Positions 19,383 to 28,210 of a stretch of DNA of 64,000 bases are shown here, piece by piece. Location of the stretch: positions 1,550,001-1,614,000 of the forward strand of contig NZ_CP155551.1 of the NCBI RefSeq assembly GCF_039679125.1, in the 5' to 3' direction. Position numbers and translations under genes: made by a program. Origin of the DNA: Blastococcus sp. HT6-4 (GTDB lineage: Bacteria; Actinomycetota; Actinomycetes; Mycobacteriales; Geodermatophilaceae). The notes under the pieces were generated by a model that made no database searches, was not told the origin of the DNA, and saw only the letters and a program-made list of their open reading frames with translations. Every line of letters begins with the position of its first letter. The stretch's first letter is position 1.

Positions 19383-20578
19383 CAGGCGGTGCGGGTGGTG
19401 GCGGCCACCGCGAGCGCGTCCAGGGCGGCGCGGGCGTCCTCGGCCATCGGCGCCTCGGCGATCGCCTCGCGGGCCAGGGCGGTGCGCTGGGTGATCCGCT
19501 CCTCGACGCGGTCCCGCGCGCCGGTCGAGACCAGCAGGCCCCGCAGCGCCTGGAACTCGTCGGCTCCGGCGTCGGGGTTGCCGAGCAGCTCGCCGAGCAG
19601 CCGGCGGCCCACGTCGTCCGTCGCCTCCTCGGCGAGGGCCACCAGCAGCGTCTGCTTCCCCTCGCGCAGGTCGTCGTCGGCGGACTTCCCGGTGACCTCC
19701 GGATCGCCGAAGACGCCGAGGAGGTCGTCCCGGAGCTGGAAGGCCTCGCCGAGGGGGAGCCCGATGGCGGCGCACGCCTCGACCACGGCCGGCCCGGCCC
19801 CGGCGATCGCGGCCCCGAGCTGCAGCGGCCGCTGGACCGTGTAGCCGGCGCTCTTGTAGCGGGCGACGGTCAGCGCGCCGTCGGGCCCGGGCAGGCCGCC
19901 GGCGGCGCGCAGCAGGTCGAGGTACTGCCCGGCGGTCACCTCGGTGCGCATCGTGTCCCAGACCGCCCGGGCGCGGCCCAGGGCCGGCTCGGAGATCCCG
20001 GAGCAGCGCAGCATCTCGTCCGACCAGACCAGCGCGAGGTCGCCCACCAGGATCGCGGCGCCGACGCCGAACAGCTCGCCGTCACCCGAGAAGCCGTGCG
20101 CGGAGTGCCGGTCGGCGAACCCGATGTGGGTGGTCGGCCGGCCCCGGCGGGTGCCGGCGGCGTCCATCACGTCGTCGTGCACCAGTGCGCTCGCGTGCAC
20201 GAACTCCAGGGCGGCGACCGCCCGCAGGACGGCCGCTTCGTCCTCGCCCGCCCCGGATCCCTGGCCGCAGGCGCCGCGCCAGCCCCAGTAGGCGAACGAG
20301 GGCCGCAGCTTCTTGCCCCCTTCGGCGAGCGCGCAGACCTCGTCCACGACCGGCACCAGGCGGCCGTCCATCCCGGCGAGCGTCGCGCGCTGCTGGTCGA
20401 GGAAGTCGGTGAGCGCCACGGCCACCGCGGCGCGCACCCGGTCCAGATCGGCGGCTGCCAGCGGGGGCGCGGGGCGGACGGCTTCGCGCTGCTGCTCCGC
20501 GGCGATCATCTGGTCAGTATCGCCCAACCTGGTGGGGCGCGGCCCCTCCAGCAGGGCAGCTGCCGTGCTGCGCTCCAT
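19382..20578 (-). CDS. crtE: polyprenyl (geranylgeranyl) diphosphate synthase
   Basis: 398 residues from the ATG at 20578, chosen for its GGGAG site; a longer frame to 20644 has none. It makes the C20 precursor for CrtB. First Asp-rich motif [20 protein letters not shown], chain-length region HASALVHDD, and second motif [19 protein letters not shown]. The N-terminus is about 60 residues longer than typical. It is divergent from metF, exactly as idsA2 (Rv2173) and metF (Rv2172c) are in M. tuberculosis, so the pair is ancestral and the pigment genes were added to or retained at it. Confidence 0.93.
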   Translation of the reverse strand: MERSTAAALLEGPRPTRLGDTDQMIAAEQQREAVRPAPPLAAADLDRVRAAVAVALTDFLDQQRATLAGMDGRLVPVVDEVCALAEGGKKLRPSFAYWGWRGACGQGSGAGEDEAAVLRAVAALEFVHASALVHDDVMDAAGTRRGRPTTHIGFADRHSAHGFSGDGELFGVGAAILVGDLALVWSDEMLRCSGISEPALGRARAVWDTMRTEVTAGQYLDLLRAAGGLPGPDGALTVARYKSAGYTVQRPLQLGAAIAGAGPAVVEACAAIGLPLGEAFQLRDDLLGVFGDPEVTGKSADDDLREGKQTLLVALAEEATDDVGRRLLGELLGNPDAGADEFQALRGLLVSTGARDRVEERITQRTALAREAIAEAPMAEDARAALDALAVAATTRTA

Positions 20579-20695
20579 CGTCACTCCCGTCGGCGGATCC
20601 CGGTGTACGGGGCTCTTCCGTGCCCCGGACGGTTCCGGATGCACGTCGAGGCGGGAAGTTCGGTGGTGCCGGTACGGGCGCCGCGTGGGCGCCCG

Positions 20696-20709
20696 TACCC
20701 TCGGGTGCC
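20696..20709 (+). promoter_or_regulatory. leaderless-type -10 box for metF
   Basis: TACCCT at 20696-20701, eight bases, then the metF GTG; no ribosome site between. The box is identical to that before aroG. Confidence 0.5.
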
Positions 20710-21621
20710 GTGACCCGGACCGTGCGTGAGCTGCTCACCACCGAGCGCCCGACGTGGTCGTTCGAGTTCTTCCCGCCGAAGACGCCCGCCGGGGAGGAGC
20801 AGCTCTGGACGGCGCTGCGCGAGCTGGAGCGGCTGCACCCCTCGTTCGTGTCGGTGACCTACGGCGCCGGTGGCTCCACGCGCGAGGGCACCGTCGCCAT
20901 GACCGAGCGGATCGCCGCCGAGACGACGATGACCCCGCTGGCCCACCTGACCGCCGTCGACCACAGCGTCGCCGAGCTGCGGCACGTCGTGAGCCGGCTG
21001 GCCGCGGCGGGGGTCCGCAACCTGCTGGCCCTGCGCGGCGACCCGCCGGGCGCCGACCCGCAGGCCGAGTGGGTGCCGCATCCCCAGGGGCTGCGGTACG
21101 CCTCGGAGCTGGTCGAGCTGATCCGCTCCATCGGTGACTTCTCGGTGGGCGTGGCCGCCTTCCCCGAGCGGCACCCCCGGTCTCCCGACTTCGACACCGA
21201 CGTCGAGATGTTCGTGGCCAAGTGCCGGGCAGGTGCCGACTTCGCGATCACGCAGATGTTCTTCCGCCCCGAGGACTACCTGCGGCTGCGGGACCGGGTG
21301 GCCGCCCGGGGCTGCGAGGTGCCGGTCATCGCCGGCGTGATGCCCGTGACCAACGTCCGGCAGATCACCCGGATCGTCCAGCTCTCCGGCCAGGCGTTCC
21401 CCGAGGACCTCGCCGAGCGGTTCGCCGTCCTGGACGGCGACCGGCCCGAGGACAAGGCCGCGGTGCACGCGCTCGGCGTGGAGGTGGCCACCGACCTGTG
21501 CCGGCGGCTGCTCGACGAGGGCGTGCCCGGGATCCACTTCATCACCATGAACCGGTCCACGGCGACCCGCGAGGTCTTCGCCAACCTCTCCTCCACCGGC
21601 GCACCGGCCACGGCCGGCTGA
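20710..21621 (+). CDS. metF: 5,10-methylenetetrahydrofolate reductase
   Basis: 303 residues, one-carbon metabolism, FAD-dependent TIM barrel supplying methyl-THF for methionine synthesis. Motifs: [15 protein letters not shown] with the catalytic Glu, [45 protein letters not shown], and [11 protein letters not shown]. Start GTG at 20710; a frame from 20620 would cross the crtE promoter. The AI-2E-type gene follows 41 bp later. Confidence 0.95.
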   Translation: MTRTVRELLTTERPTWSFEFFPPKTPAGEEQLWTALRELERLHPSFVSVTYGAGGSTREGTVAMTERIAAETTMTPLAHLTAVDHSVAELRHVVSRLAAAGVRNLLALRGDPPGADPQAEWVPHPQGLRYASELVELIRSIGDFSVGVAAFPERHPRSPDFDTDVEMFVAKCRAGADFAITQMFFRPEDYLRLRDRVAARGCEVPVIAGVMPVTNVRQITRIVQLSGQAFPEDLAERFAVLDGDRPEDKAAVHALGVEVATDLCRRLLDEGVPGIHFITMNRSTATREVFANLSSTGAPATAG

Positions 21622-21662
21622 GCTCGGCGTCTGCCGACCGGGCTTCTGGGCATGGAGGCGAC

Positions 21663-22898
21663 ATGAACCTGTCGGACAGGAGCCGGGAGCGCGACGCCGT
21701 CCTGCTGCGCGTGGGGCGCCGCGCATGGGCGCTGCTCGGCGTGCTGGTCGGGGTCTACCTGCTGTACCTGCTGCTGCAGCAGATCAGCGTGGTGGCCGCG
21801 CCGCTGGCGGTGGCGCTGTTCCCTGCGGCGGTGCTGTGGCCGGTGGCCCGGTGGCTCAAGCGCGCGGGCGTGCCGGACACCGTGGTCGCCCTGCTGCTGG
21901 TGATCGCGCTGCTCGGGCTGCTGGCGCTGGCGCTGTGGTTCCTCGTGCCCCGGATCGCCGACCAGCTGCCCGAGCTGGCCGACAGCCTGGCCGAGGCGGT
22001 CGCCGACCTCGGGGAGTTCCTCGAGGGGACCCCGTTCTCGTTGCCGTTCGAGGTCGGTGACGGTGGGCTCGCCGACATGGCGCAGCAGGCGTTCGGCGGC
22101 TCCGGGGGAGACGGCGCCGTCGTCGACCAGGGCCTGCGGGTCGTCGGCATGCTGGCCGACACCGGGACGTCGATCGTGCTGTTCCTCGTGGCGCTCTTCT
22201 TCTACCTGCGCGACGGGGAGCGCATCTGGTCGGGCATCACCAGCCTGCTGCCCGAGAACACCCGGCGGCACGCGAACCGGGTCTCGGACCAGCTGTTCTG
22301 GACCCTGGGCGCCTACTTCCGCGGGCAGATGGTGGTCGCGCTGGTCGACGCCGTCGCCATCGGTATCGGGCTGGCCGTCCTCGGGGTGCCCCTGGTCCTG
22401 CCGCTCGCGCTGCTCATCTTCCTCGGGGGTTTCTTCCCGATCGTCGGGGCCTTCGTCTCAGGCCTGATCGCCGTCCTCGTGGCGCTCGCCGACCAGGGGC
22501 TGACCACGGCGCTCCTCGCCCTGGCTGTGGTCGTCGTGGTGCAGCAGGCGGAGGGCAACCTGCTCGAGCCACTCATCCTGAGCCCCGTGCTGCGGCTGCA
22601 CCCGTTCGTCATCATCCTGGCCGTGACGGTGGGTGGGGTGACGTACGGCGTGCTGGGCGCGTTCCTCGCGGTGCCGCTGACCGCCTGTCTCGCGCGCCTC
22701 ATCGACTACGTGCGCGGGCGCCGGCCCGAGGCCGGGCCGGGCTGGGGCGACGGGGACGACGACACCGGGGACGACGACACGGGGGACGACGCCACCGGGG
22801 ACGACGCCACCGGGGACGGCGCGACCGGGGACGGCGCCCGCCGGGCCGCAGACGCACCCGGCGAGGGGGTCCCGGTCCGGTCGGGTGGGGCCTCCTAG
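21663..22898 (+). CDS. AI-2E family transporter (PerM-like) with acidic repeat tail
   Basis: 411 residues. About eight hydrophobic helices with the family core GAYFRGQMVVALVDAVAIGIG, a long soluble segment after the third helix, LPLALLIFLGGFFPIVGAF, and AEGNLLEPLILSPVLRLHP. Family members export small molecules, including the quorum signal AI-2 in E. coli or Na+/H+ in some Gram-positives; substrate unknown here. The cytoplasmic tail carries six GDDAT-like pentapeptides (22752-22841). It converges on a hypothetical gene only 13 bp away. Confidence 0.88.
   Translation: MNLSDRSRERDAVLLRVGRRAWALLGVLVGVYLLYLLLQQISVVAAPLAVALFPAAVLWPVARWLKRAGVPDTVVALLLVIALLGLLALALWFLVPRIADQLPELADSLAEAVADLGEFLEGTPFSLPFEVGDGGLADMAQQAFGGSGGDGAVVDQGLRVVGMLADTGTSIVLFLVALFFYLRDGERIWSGITSLLPENTRRHANRVSDQLFWTLGAYFRGQMVVALVDAVAIGIGLAVLGVPLVLPLALLIFLGGFFPIVGAFVSGLIAVLVALADQGLTTALLALAVVVVVQQAEGNLLEPLILSPVLRLHPFVIILAVTVGGVTYGVLGAFLAVPLTACLARLIDYVRGRRPEAGPGWGDGDDDTGDDDTGDDATGDDATGDGATGDGARRAADAPGEGVPVRSGGAS
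22752..22841 (+). repeat. 15-bp tandem repeat coding GD(D/G)(D/A)T, six copies
   Basis: In-frame 15-bp units, the first four nearly identical and the last two degenerate, coding an Asp-rich tail of the AI-2E-type transporter. Length is a multiple of three so copy change would not shift the frame. Confidence 0.85.
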
Positions 22899-22911
22899 GT
22901 CCGGCCGCGGG

Positions 22912-23538
22912 TCAGGGGCCCTCGAGCAGGTCCGCGCTGCGGGCGGCGGCGCGGCGCAGGCCCTCCCGCTCGGACGCGTAGCCGCCGAGGACCCCCACGA
23001 CCGGCAGGTTCGACAGCGCCCGGGCGAACAGGCGGCCCTTGGGCCGGGCGTCGAGGGCGGCGTCGATCCGGCTCAGCAGCCGGGCGGCCCGCCACAGGGT
23101 GCGCGCGGCGCCCTTGACCCCGCGGCGTTCGTCCTTCGCCCCCAGGGCGCCCTCGGCGTAGGTGCCCTTCGCGGGGACGAGGAGCGGCTCGACCCGCTCC
23201 GCGCTGAGCGGCCGGTCGAGGAGCACGCGGGCCAGCAGCGACACCCGCTCGGCGGGCGCCTCGAGTCCGTGCTCCCCGGCGACGCCCAGGACGACGAGTG
23301 ACTGCACGGCGGTACCCACGGTGTTCTGCAGCGGCAGCAGGTCGGCGAGCTTGCCGGCGAACCGCGGCGCCGCCGAGACCCCGGCGGCCACCCGGGAGAC
23401 CTGGTCGGCCCACCACTCGTCGCGCTCGCGGCGCGGCAGCTCCGGTGGCCGACCCAGGCGGGTGGCCAGCGGGGTCAGCACGCGGTCGACCCGGCGGAGG
23501 ACGTCGACGACGACGGCGTCGGTGAGGGGAGGGGCCAT
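22912..23538 (-). CDS. hypothetical protein
   Basis: 208 residues from the ATG at 23538; an ATG 11 codons upstream is possible. No family recognised. Visible: a short helical N-terminus, a conserved-looking DLLPLQNTVGTAVQSLVVLGVAGEHG segment near the middle, and a glycine-containing LSNLPVVGVLGGYASEREGLRRAAARS segment at the end. The latter two might be amphipathic or membrane-touching helices, a plan seen in peripheral membrane proteins. Base use fits a real gene, and it has a clean stop 13 bp from the convergent transporter. Confidence 0.65.
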   Translation of the reverse strand: MAPPLTDAVVVDVLRRVDRVLTPLATRLGRPPELPRRERDEWWADQVSRVAAGVSAAPRFAGKLADLLPLQNTVGTAVQSLVVLGVAGEHGLEAPAERVSLLARVLLDRPLSAERVEPLLVPAKGTYAEGALGAKDERRGVKGAARTLWRAARLLSRIDAALDARPKGRLFARALSNLPVVGVLGGYASEREGLRRAAARSADLLEGP

Positions 23539-23632
23539 GGGGGGATCCTGCCCCGACCCCGCGCCCTGCACGCACGCTCACCGGCTGCTTCGCCCGGGCG
23601 CCCTGCCGAACCGGGCTCCCGCCCGGGGCGGC

Positions 23633-24496
23633 TCAGCCGGCCAGCCGCGAGCAGTCCGCCGGCGTGAGGGCGACCGGCTCCCCGGCCGCGAGCTGGGCGA
23701 GCACGATGCCCTGGACGACCGGGTCGCCGGGGAGCTCGCCGTGGCCGACCTGCAGCCCGTCGCACACCGACTGCACGGTCAGGTTCAGTGCGCCGTCCAG
23801 CCGGGCGGAGTCCGGCGGGGTGACCACCGTGTCTCCCGTCGTCCAGACCGACACCCAGTCGACTCCCTCGGGCGTCTCGTCCAGGCCCAGCTCGGTCAGC
23901 AGGTCGCTGCCCGGGGCCATCTGCCGGCAGGCCTCCGGGCACCGCTCGGGCGCGTACGTGCCGGTGAGCGAGGCCAGTCGCGTGCCGTGGTGAGGGGAGC
24001 CGAGGGTGACCACCCGGCGCACCACGTCGGCGTGGCCGTCGGCGACCCACAGCCGCGCGGTCAGGCCGCCGGCCGAGTAGCCGACGACGTCGACGCTCGT
24101 GGCGCCCGTCCGCCGCAGCGCCGCCGTCGCCGCGGCGTCGAGGGCGGCGGCCGACCCGCGCAGGTCCCCGACGCCCCCGTCCGGGAGGGCGACCACGGTG
24201 GCGTCCCGGCCCGCATCGCGGAGCCGGTCGGCCAGCGGCTCCAGCGCCACGGTGTCGCCGCCGTACCCGGGGACGATGAGCACCGGTCCTGGTGGTTCCA
24301 CGGCGGCTCCCGGTGGTTCCACGGCGGCTCCCGGTGGTTCCACGGCGGCTCCCGGTGGTTCCACGGCGGCGGGGGCCACCGCACGACCCGGACCGTCGGA
24401 CCGGTTGAGGACGACGCCGGCGAGGACCGCCGCGCCGACCAGCGCCGCGGCCAGCAGGATCAGCAGGAGACGGCGCGTCGGGAATGCGGCGAGCAT
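23633..24496 (-). CDS. exported lipase, alpha/beta hydrolase with repeat linker
   Basis: 287 residues. A basic start then a hydrophobic stretch (LLLILLAAALVGAAVLAGVVL, about 10-30) looks like a signal peptide or membrane anchor, followed by a linker of four GAAVEPP units, then the lipase domain: VLIVPGYGGDT (oxyanion), VDVVGYSAGGLTARLW nucleophile elbow, LGSPHHGT, and a C-terminal VGHGELPGDP holding the catalytic His. This is the Streptomyces LipA-like extracellular triacylglycerol lipase group. It has paired cysteines (APERCPEACRQ and others) suggesting disulfides, in keeping with export. Confidence 0.85.
   Translation of the reverse strand: MLAAFPTRRLLLILLAAALVGAAVLAGVVLNRSDGPGRAVAPAAVEPPGAAVEPPGAAVEPPGAAVEPPGPVLIVPGYGGDTVALEPLADRLRDAGRDATVVALPDGGVGDLRGSAAALDAAATAALRRTGATSVDVVGYSAGGLTARLWVADGHADVVRRVVTLGSPHHGTRLASLTGTYAPERCPEACRQMAPGSDLLTELGLDETPEGVDWVSVWTTGDTVVTPPDSARLDGALNLTVQSVCDGLQVGHGELPGDPVVQGIVLAQLAAGEPVALTPADCSRLAG
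24291..24370. repeat. 21-bp tandem repeat in the lipase linker, 3.8 copies
   Basis: Three identical 21-bp units (24291-24353) plus a 17-bp partial one. Near-perfect DNA identity, not just protein identity, indicates recent expansion by slippage. It codes the GAAVEPP linker between anchor and lipase. Confidence 0.9.
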
Positions 24497-24542
24497 GTCC
24501 CTACTGTCCCTGGTGCGGATCGGACGGCCTGGAGGAGGTGCG

Positions 24543-25241
24543 GTGCTCAGCCGGGAGGAGTACCTCGCCGCGTGGTCGCGGTGGCACGGCGGCGCCGACA
24601 CCGGGGCGCCGGTGGTGCGTGCCTGGCTCTCGCTGGCGCACGCCCTCGCCCGCCCACTGGCGGCCCTGCCCCCGCTGGCCGCCACGGCCGCCGGGGTGGT
24701 CGTGGCCGCAGCGGCGGTCGGTCCTGCGGCCGCCGGTGGCGCCTGGCTGCTCGTGGCCGGGCTGCTGGTGGGGCTCTCCGGCCTGCTCGACAGCCTGGAC
24801 GGCGCCCTGGCGATCGGCACCGGGCGCGCCTCGCAGCGCGGCTACGTCCTGGACTCCGTCGTCGACCGGCTCACCGAGGCGGCCTACGCGGCGGCGCTGT
24901 GGGCCGCCGGGGCCCCCGGCTGGCTCGCGGTCTGCTTCGGCGCGCTGTGCTGGCTCCCCGACTACCTCCGGGCCCGCGCCGGGCAGGCGGGGGTCCGCCG
25001 CACCGGGCCGATCTCGTTGTGGGAGCGGCCCACCCGGGTGGCCATGGCCGGCCTGACCCTCGCCGGGGCCGGCGTCGTCTCCGGGCTGGAGGTCCCGGGG
25101 CTCGACCCGGCGCCCCTGGTGGTCACCGTGGGCGCGGCGGTCGGTGCGCTGCTCGGGGTCGCCGGAACCGTCCAGCTGGGCTGGTGGCTGCGCGGTCAGC
25201 TGGCCGGCCCGGGAACCACCGACGTACCGATACCCGACTGA
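24543..25241 (+). CDS. CDP-alcohol phosphatidyltransferase family membrane protein, divergent motif
   Basis: 232 residues from a GTG with a GGAGGAGG site four bases ahead; an ATG at 24495 would overlap the divergent lipase start codon. Several hydrophobic helices. The CDP-alcohol motif D-x2-D-G-x2-A-R-x8-G-x3-D-x3-D is present as DSLDGALAIGTGRASQRGYVLDSVVD, with all four Asp and both Gly, but the Arg after the Ala is Ile. Family enzymes join a CDP-lipid or CDP-alcohol to an alcohol acceptor at the membrane. The Arg change may mean altered substrate binding. Confidence 0.8.
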   Translation: MLSREEYLAAWSRWHGGADTGAPVVRAWLSLAHALARPLAALPPLAATAAGVVVAAAAVGPAAAGGAWLLVAGLLVGLSGLLDSLDGALAIGTGRASQRGYVLDSVVDRLTEAAYAAALWAAGAPGWLAVCFGALCWLPDYLRARAGQAGVRRTGPISLWERPTRVAMAGLTLAGAGVVSGLEVPGLDPAPLVVTVGAAVGALLGVAGTVQLGWWLRGQLAGPGTTDVPIPD

Positions 25242-25399
25242 CCCGGCGCCTGCACTCCCGCGGCGACCTCCGGACGGCGACGGCGAGACCGGCCACCTAG
25301 GGTGTGCTCTGCCCGGTCTCCCCATCGGCGCCCGTTCCGTCCCAGGCCCCGGGAGCCGGCCCACCGCGCCCCGACGCCGTCCATCCCCCAGGAGCACCC

Positions 25400-26377
25400 G
25401 TGCCCGTCGTCGTCACCGGCTCCATCGCCACCGACCACCTGATGACCTTCCCCGGCCGCTTCACCGAGCAGTTCGTCGAGGGCCAGATGGAGAACGTCTC
25501 CCTGTCCTTCCTCGTCGACGACCTGGTGCAGCACCGCGGTGGCGCCGGGGCGAACATGGCGTACGGGCTCGGGCTGCTCGGCCTCGCGCCGGCGCTGGTG
25601 GGTGCGGTCGGCAGCGACTTCGCCGACTACGACGCCTGGCTGACCCGTCACGGGGTGGACACCGGCAGCGTCCACTGGTCGGAGCTCAAGCACACCTCCC
25701 GGTTCGTCTGCACCACCGACGAGGCGAACAACCAGATCGCGTCGTTCTACTCGGGCGCGATGGCCGAGGCGTCCCAGATCGAGCTCGCGCCGGTCGCCGC
25801 CCGCATCGGCACCCCCGACCTCGTCGTCATCGGGCCCAACGACCCGACGGCGATGGTCCGCCACACCCAGGAGTGCCGGGACCGCGGCTACCCGTTCGCC
25901 GCCGACCCCAGCCAGCAGCTGGCCTGGGCCGACGGCGCGATGATCCGCGAGCTGGTCACCGGAGCCGAGCTGCTGTTCACCAACGAGTACGAGGCGGCGC
26001 TGCTGCTGCAGAAGACCGGCTGGACGGCCGACGAGGTCCTCTCCCGGGTGGGCACCTGGGTGACCACCCGCGCCGCCGAGGGCGTCCTCGTCCGGCGGGC
26101 CGGCGAGGAGTCGCTGTCGGTGATCGCCGTCCCGGAGACCAAGCCGGTCGAGCCGACCGGGGGCGGCGACGCGCTGCGCGCCGGGTTCATCGCCGGCCGC
26201 ATGTGGGGGCTGGGCCTCGAGCGGTCGACCCAGCTCGGCTCCGCCGTCGCCACCGCGGCCGTCGAGGTGATCGGCACCCAGGAGTACGACCTGCCGCGGG
26301 AGAGCTTCCTGGCCCGCTTCGCCGAGGCGTTCGGCGCCGAGGCCGCCGACGAGATCGCCGCCCACCTGCCCGGTTGA
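25400..26377 (+). CDS. adoK: adenosine kinase, PfkB family (AdoK-like)
   Basis: 325 residues with an AGGAG site. PfkB fold; strong resemblance to M. tuberculosis AdoK (Rv2202c, 324 residues): VTGSIATDHLMTFPGRF at the start, VSLSFLVDDLVQHRGG, NQIASFYSGAM, FAADPSQQLA, LLFTNEYE and GTQEYDLP. The anion-hole/catalytic motif reads PTGGGDALRAGF, with the catalytic Asp kept; family members usually have GVGDAFRAGF. It salvages adenosine to AMP. Stands alone here; the next gene converges 22 bp away. Confidence 0.88.
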   Translation: MPVVVTGSIATDHLMTFPGRFTEQFVEGQMENVSLSFLVDDLVQHRGGAGANMAYGLGLLGLAPALVGAVGSDFADYDAWLTRHGVDTGSVHWSELKHTSRFVCTTDEANNQIASFYSGAMAEASQIELAPVAARIGTPDLVVIGPNDPTAMVRHTQECRDRGYPFAADPSQQLAWADGAMIRELVTGAELLFTNEYEAALLLQKTGWTADEVLSRVGTWVTTRAAEGVLVRRAGEESLSVIAVPETKPVEPTGGGDALRAGFIAGRMWGLGLERSTQLGSAVATAAVEVIGTQEYDLPRESFLARFAEAFGAEAADEIAAHLPG

Positions 26378-26399
26378 TCCCGTCCGGTCGTCGCCGGAG

Positions 26400-27059
26400 T
26401 CAGCCGCCGCGCAGGCGCTCCCCGATCGAGGGGTCCTCGGCCCAGCTGCGGTAGGGGATGCGGGCGATCTCGCGCACCTCGCCGACGGTCGCCCACTCGT
26501 TGCCACCGAGCCGCGCCAGCGGCCTGAGGTGCTCGATCCGGGGCCGCCCGTCCCGCACGGCCTCGGCCCACACGCTGATCCGCCGGACCGCGCCGAAGAC
26601 GACGGTGCTGTCGCCCAGCCGGACGGTGGAGTGCAGCGTGCACTCGATCGAGACCGGGGACTCCGCCACGCGCATGGCCGCGACGGTGTCCGCCGGCTCC
26701 AGGCGCACCCCGCAGTGCTCGGCCTCGCTGGAGTCGGGCGGGAAGTCGGTGCCCGTGGCGTTGACCTGCTCGAAGAGGGCCTCCGGGGTCAGGTTGACGG
26801 TGAACTCGCCGGTGGCCTCCACGTTGCGCAGCGAGTCCTTCCGCCCCACCGAGGTGAACTGCACGATCGGCGGGGCGACGCAGGCGACCGTGTAGAAGGA
26901 GTGCGGCGCCAGGTTGTGCACGCCCGAGGCCGAGCGGGTGCACACCCAGGCGATCGGCCGCGGGACGACGACGGAGTTGAGGACCCGGTAGAACGCGCCG
27001 GTGTCCATCCCGGCGGGGTCGAAGGTGGTGCGCGGGCGCTGCTGCTCGGCGGAGGTCAC
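26400..27059 (-). CDS. flavin reductase family protein (DIM6/NTAB-type)
   Basis: 219 residues, split-barrel flavin-binding fold. Markers: VVVPRPIAWVCTRSASGVHNLAPHSFY (FMN phosphate region), QFTSVGRKDSLRNVEATGEFTVNL, and a central VFGAVRRISVW strand. These proteins reduce or bind FMN, often as the partner of a flavin oxygenase. It is the last gene of the GTGA-coupled operon with the CrtO-like, CruF and glycosyltransferase genes, but a direct role in carotenoid tailoring is only inferred from position. Confidence 0.85.
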   Translation of the reverse strand: MTSAEQQRPRTTFDPAGMDTGAFYRVLNSVVVPRPIAWVCTRSASGVHNLAPHSFYTVACVAPPIVQFTSVGRKDSLRNVEATGEFTVNLTPEALFEQVNATGTDFPPDSSEAEHCGVRLEPADTVAAMRVAESPVSIECTLHSTVRLGDSTVVFGAVRRISVWAEAVRDGRPRIEHLRPLARLGGNEWATVGEVREIARIPYRSWAEDPSIGERLRGG

Positions 27060-28210
27060 CGGCTCATCGTCGCCGATGCGGCCGCAGCCCTCGCGTCGAC
27101 GGGGCGACCGCGCCAGCGCAGGCTGCCCCGCCGATGCCCCCGCACCGACCGGATCATCAGGACGTCCAGGGCCAGCACCGACAGCGGGTGGGCGAACGCG
27201 TCGGGCCAGGCGCGCCCCCCACCGGCCAGGGCACTGGCCACCCGGCCGGCGACACCTGCGGCGTACCCGAGCAACCCCGCCCGTGAGCCGCACAGCGCCG
27301 CGACGGCGGGCACGACGTAGACGGCGGTGAGCGCCGCCGCCGCGGCCAGCCCGGCAGCCGGCCGGCCCCCGACCGAGGCCCACAGCGACTTGGCGTAGCC
27401 CTCCCGCAGCGCGGGCCAGCCCTCGTACATCCGGCAGGCGGCCAGCCGCGAGCCGTCCACCGGCACGCCGCGGCCGCCCGCCCGCTTGACCGCCCGGAGC
27501 AGCGCGATGTCCTCGAGCACCTCGCCGCGGACCGCCTCGTGACCGCCCGCGCGCAGGTACGCCCCCCGCCGCACGACCAGAAACTGCCCGTTGGCGGCGG
27601 CCAGCGACGGCCGGGGGGAGCGCTCGGCCAGCCGCAGGGGCAGCGTCGTCGTCCAGAGCCACGGCGCCAGCGGCTGCACCAGGCGCTCCGCCGCGCCGAC
27701 CGCGAGCGGTCGCGGCCAGGGGGAGACGAGGTCGAGGCCGTGGGCGTCGAGCAGCGCCACGGCGGCGGCGATCGCATCCGGGAACAGCCGCACGTCGGCG
27801 TCGACGAACACCAGCACGTCGTCGTCGGTGCCGCCGTCCGGGGCCGGTGCCGCGGCGACGCCGACCACGCAGGCGTGCGGCTTGCCGAGCCACCCGGGCG
27901 GCGGCGGGGGAGCGGTCACGATCCGGACCCGCCGGTCGTGCACCGCGCGGACGACGTCGCCGGTGCCGTCGGTCGAGCCGTCGTCGACCACCACGACGGA
28001 GAGCCGGTCCAGCCCGCGCTGGTCCAGCAGCGCGGCGAGGCAGCCGGCCACCTGGTCGGCCTCGTCCCGCACCGGGAGGACGACGGTGACCTGGCGGGGC
28101 ACCTGCGGCGGGTCCGGCGGGGGACGGCGGAGCAGCGCCGCGTTGACCGCGGCGTGCGCGGCCCCGAGCACGGCCACGCCGGCCAGCGCCGGCACCAGGC
28201 GGCCGGTCAC
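27056..28210 (-). CDS. family 2 glycosyltransferase, CruG-like
   Basis: 384 residues. N-terminal anchor helix, then the GT-A core: VTVVLPVRDEADQVAGCLAALLDQ, VVVVDDGSTDGTGDVV, VFVDADVRLFPDA (metal-binding DxD-like), ANGQFLVVRRGAYLRAGGHEAVRGEVLEDIAL (ED catalytic region), then three C-terminal helices. This topology matches carotenoid/hopanoid glycosyltransferases such as cyanobacterial CruG. Adjacent to cruF, as in organisms that glycosylate 1'-hydroxylated carotenoids, so it probably attaches a sugar to a hydroxycarotenoid. Couples to cruF and the flavin reductase by GTGA. Confidence 0.8.
   Translation of the reverse strand: MTGRLVPALAGVAVLGAAHAAVNAALLRRPPPDPPQVPRQVTVVLPVRDEADQVAGCLAALLDQRGLDRLSVVVVDDGSTDGTGDVVRAVHDRRVRIVTAPPPPPGWLGKPHACVVGVAAAPAPDGGTDDDVLVFVDADVRLFPDAIAAAVALLDAHGLDLVSPWPRPLAVGAAERLVQPLAPWLWTTTLPLRLAERSPRPSLAAANGQFLVVRRGAYLRAGGHEAVRGEVLEDIALLRAVKRAGGRGVPVDGSRLAACRMYEGWPALREGYAKSLWASVGGRPAAGLAAAAALTAVYVVPAVAALCGSRAGLLGYAAGVAGRVASALAGGGRAWPDAFAHPLSVLALDVLMIRSVRGHRRGSLRWRGRPVDARAAAASATMSR

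Noticed and set aside
24495..24542. ATG at 24495 as start of the CDP-alcohol transferase
   Set aside because: It would overlap the divergent lipase start codon and has no ribosome site, while the GTG at 24543 has GGAGGAGG.
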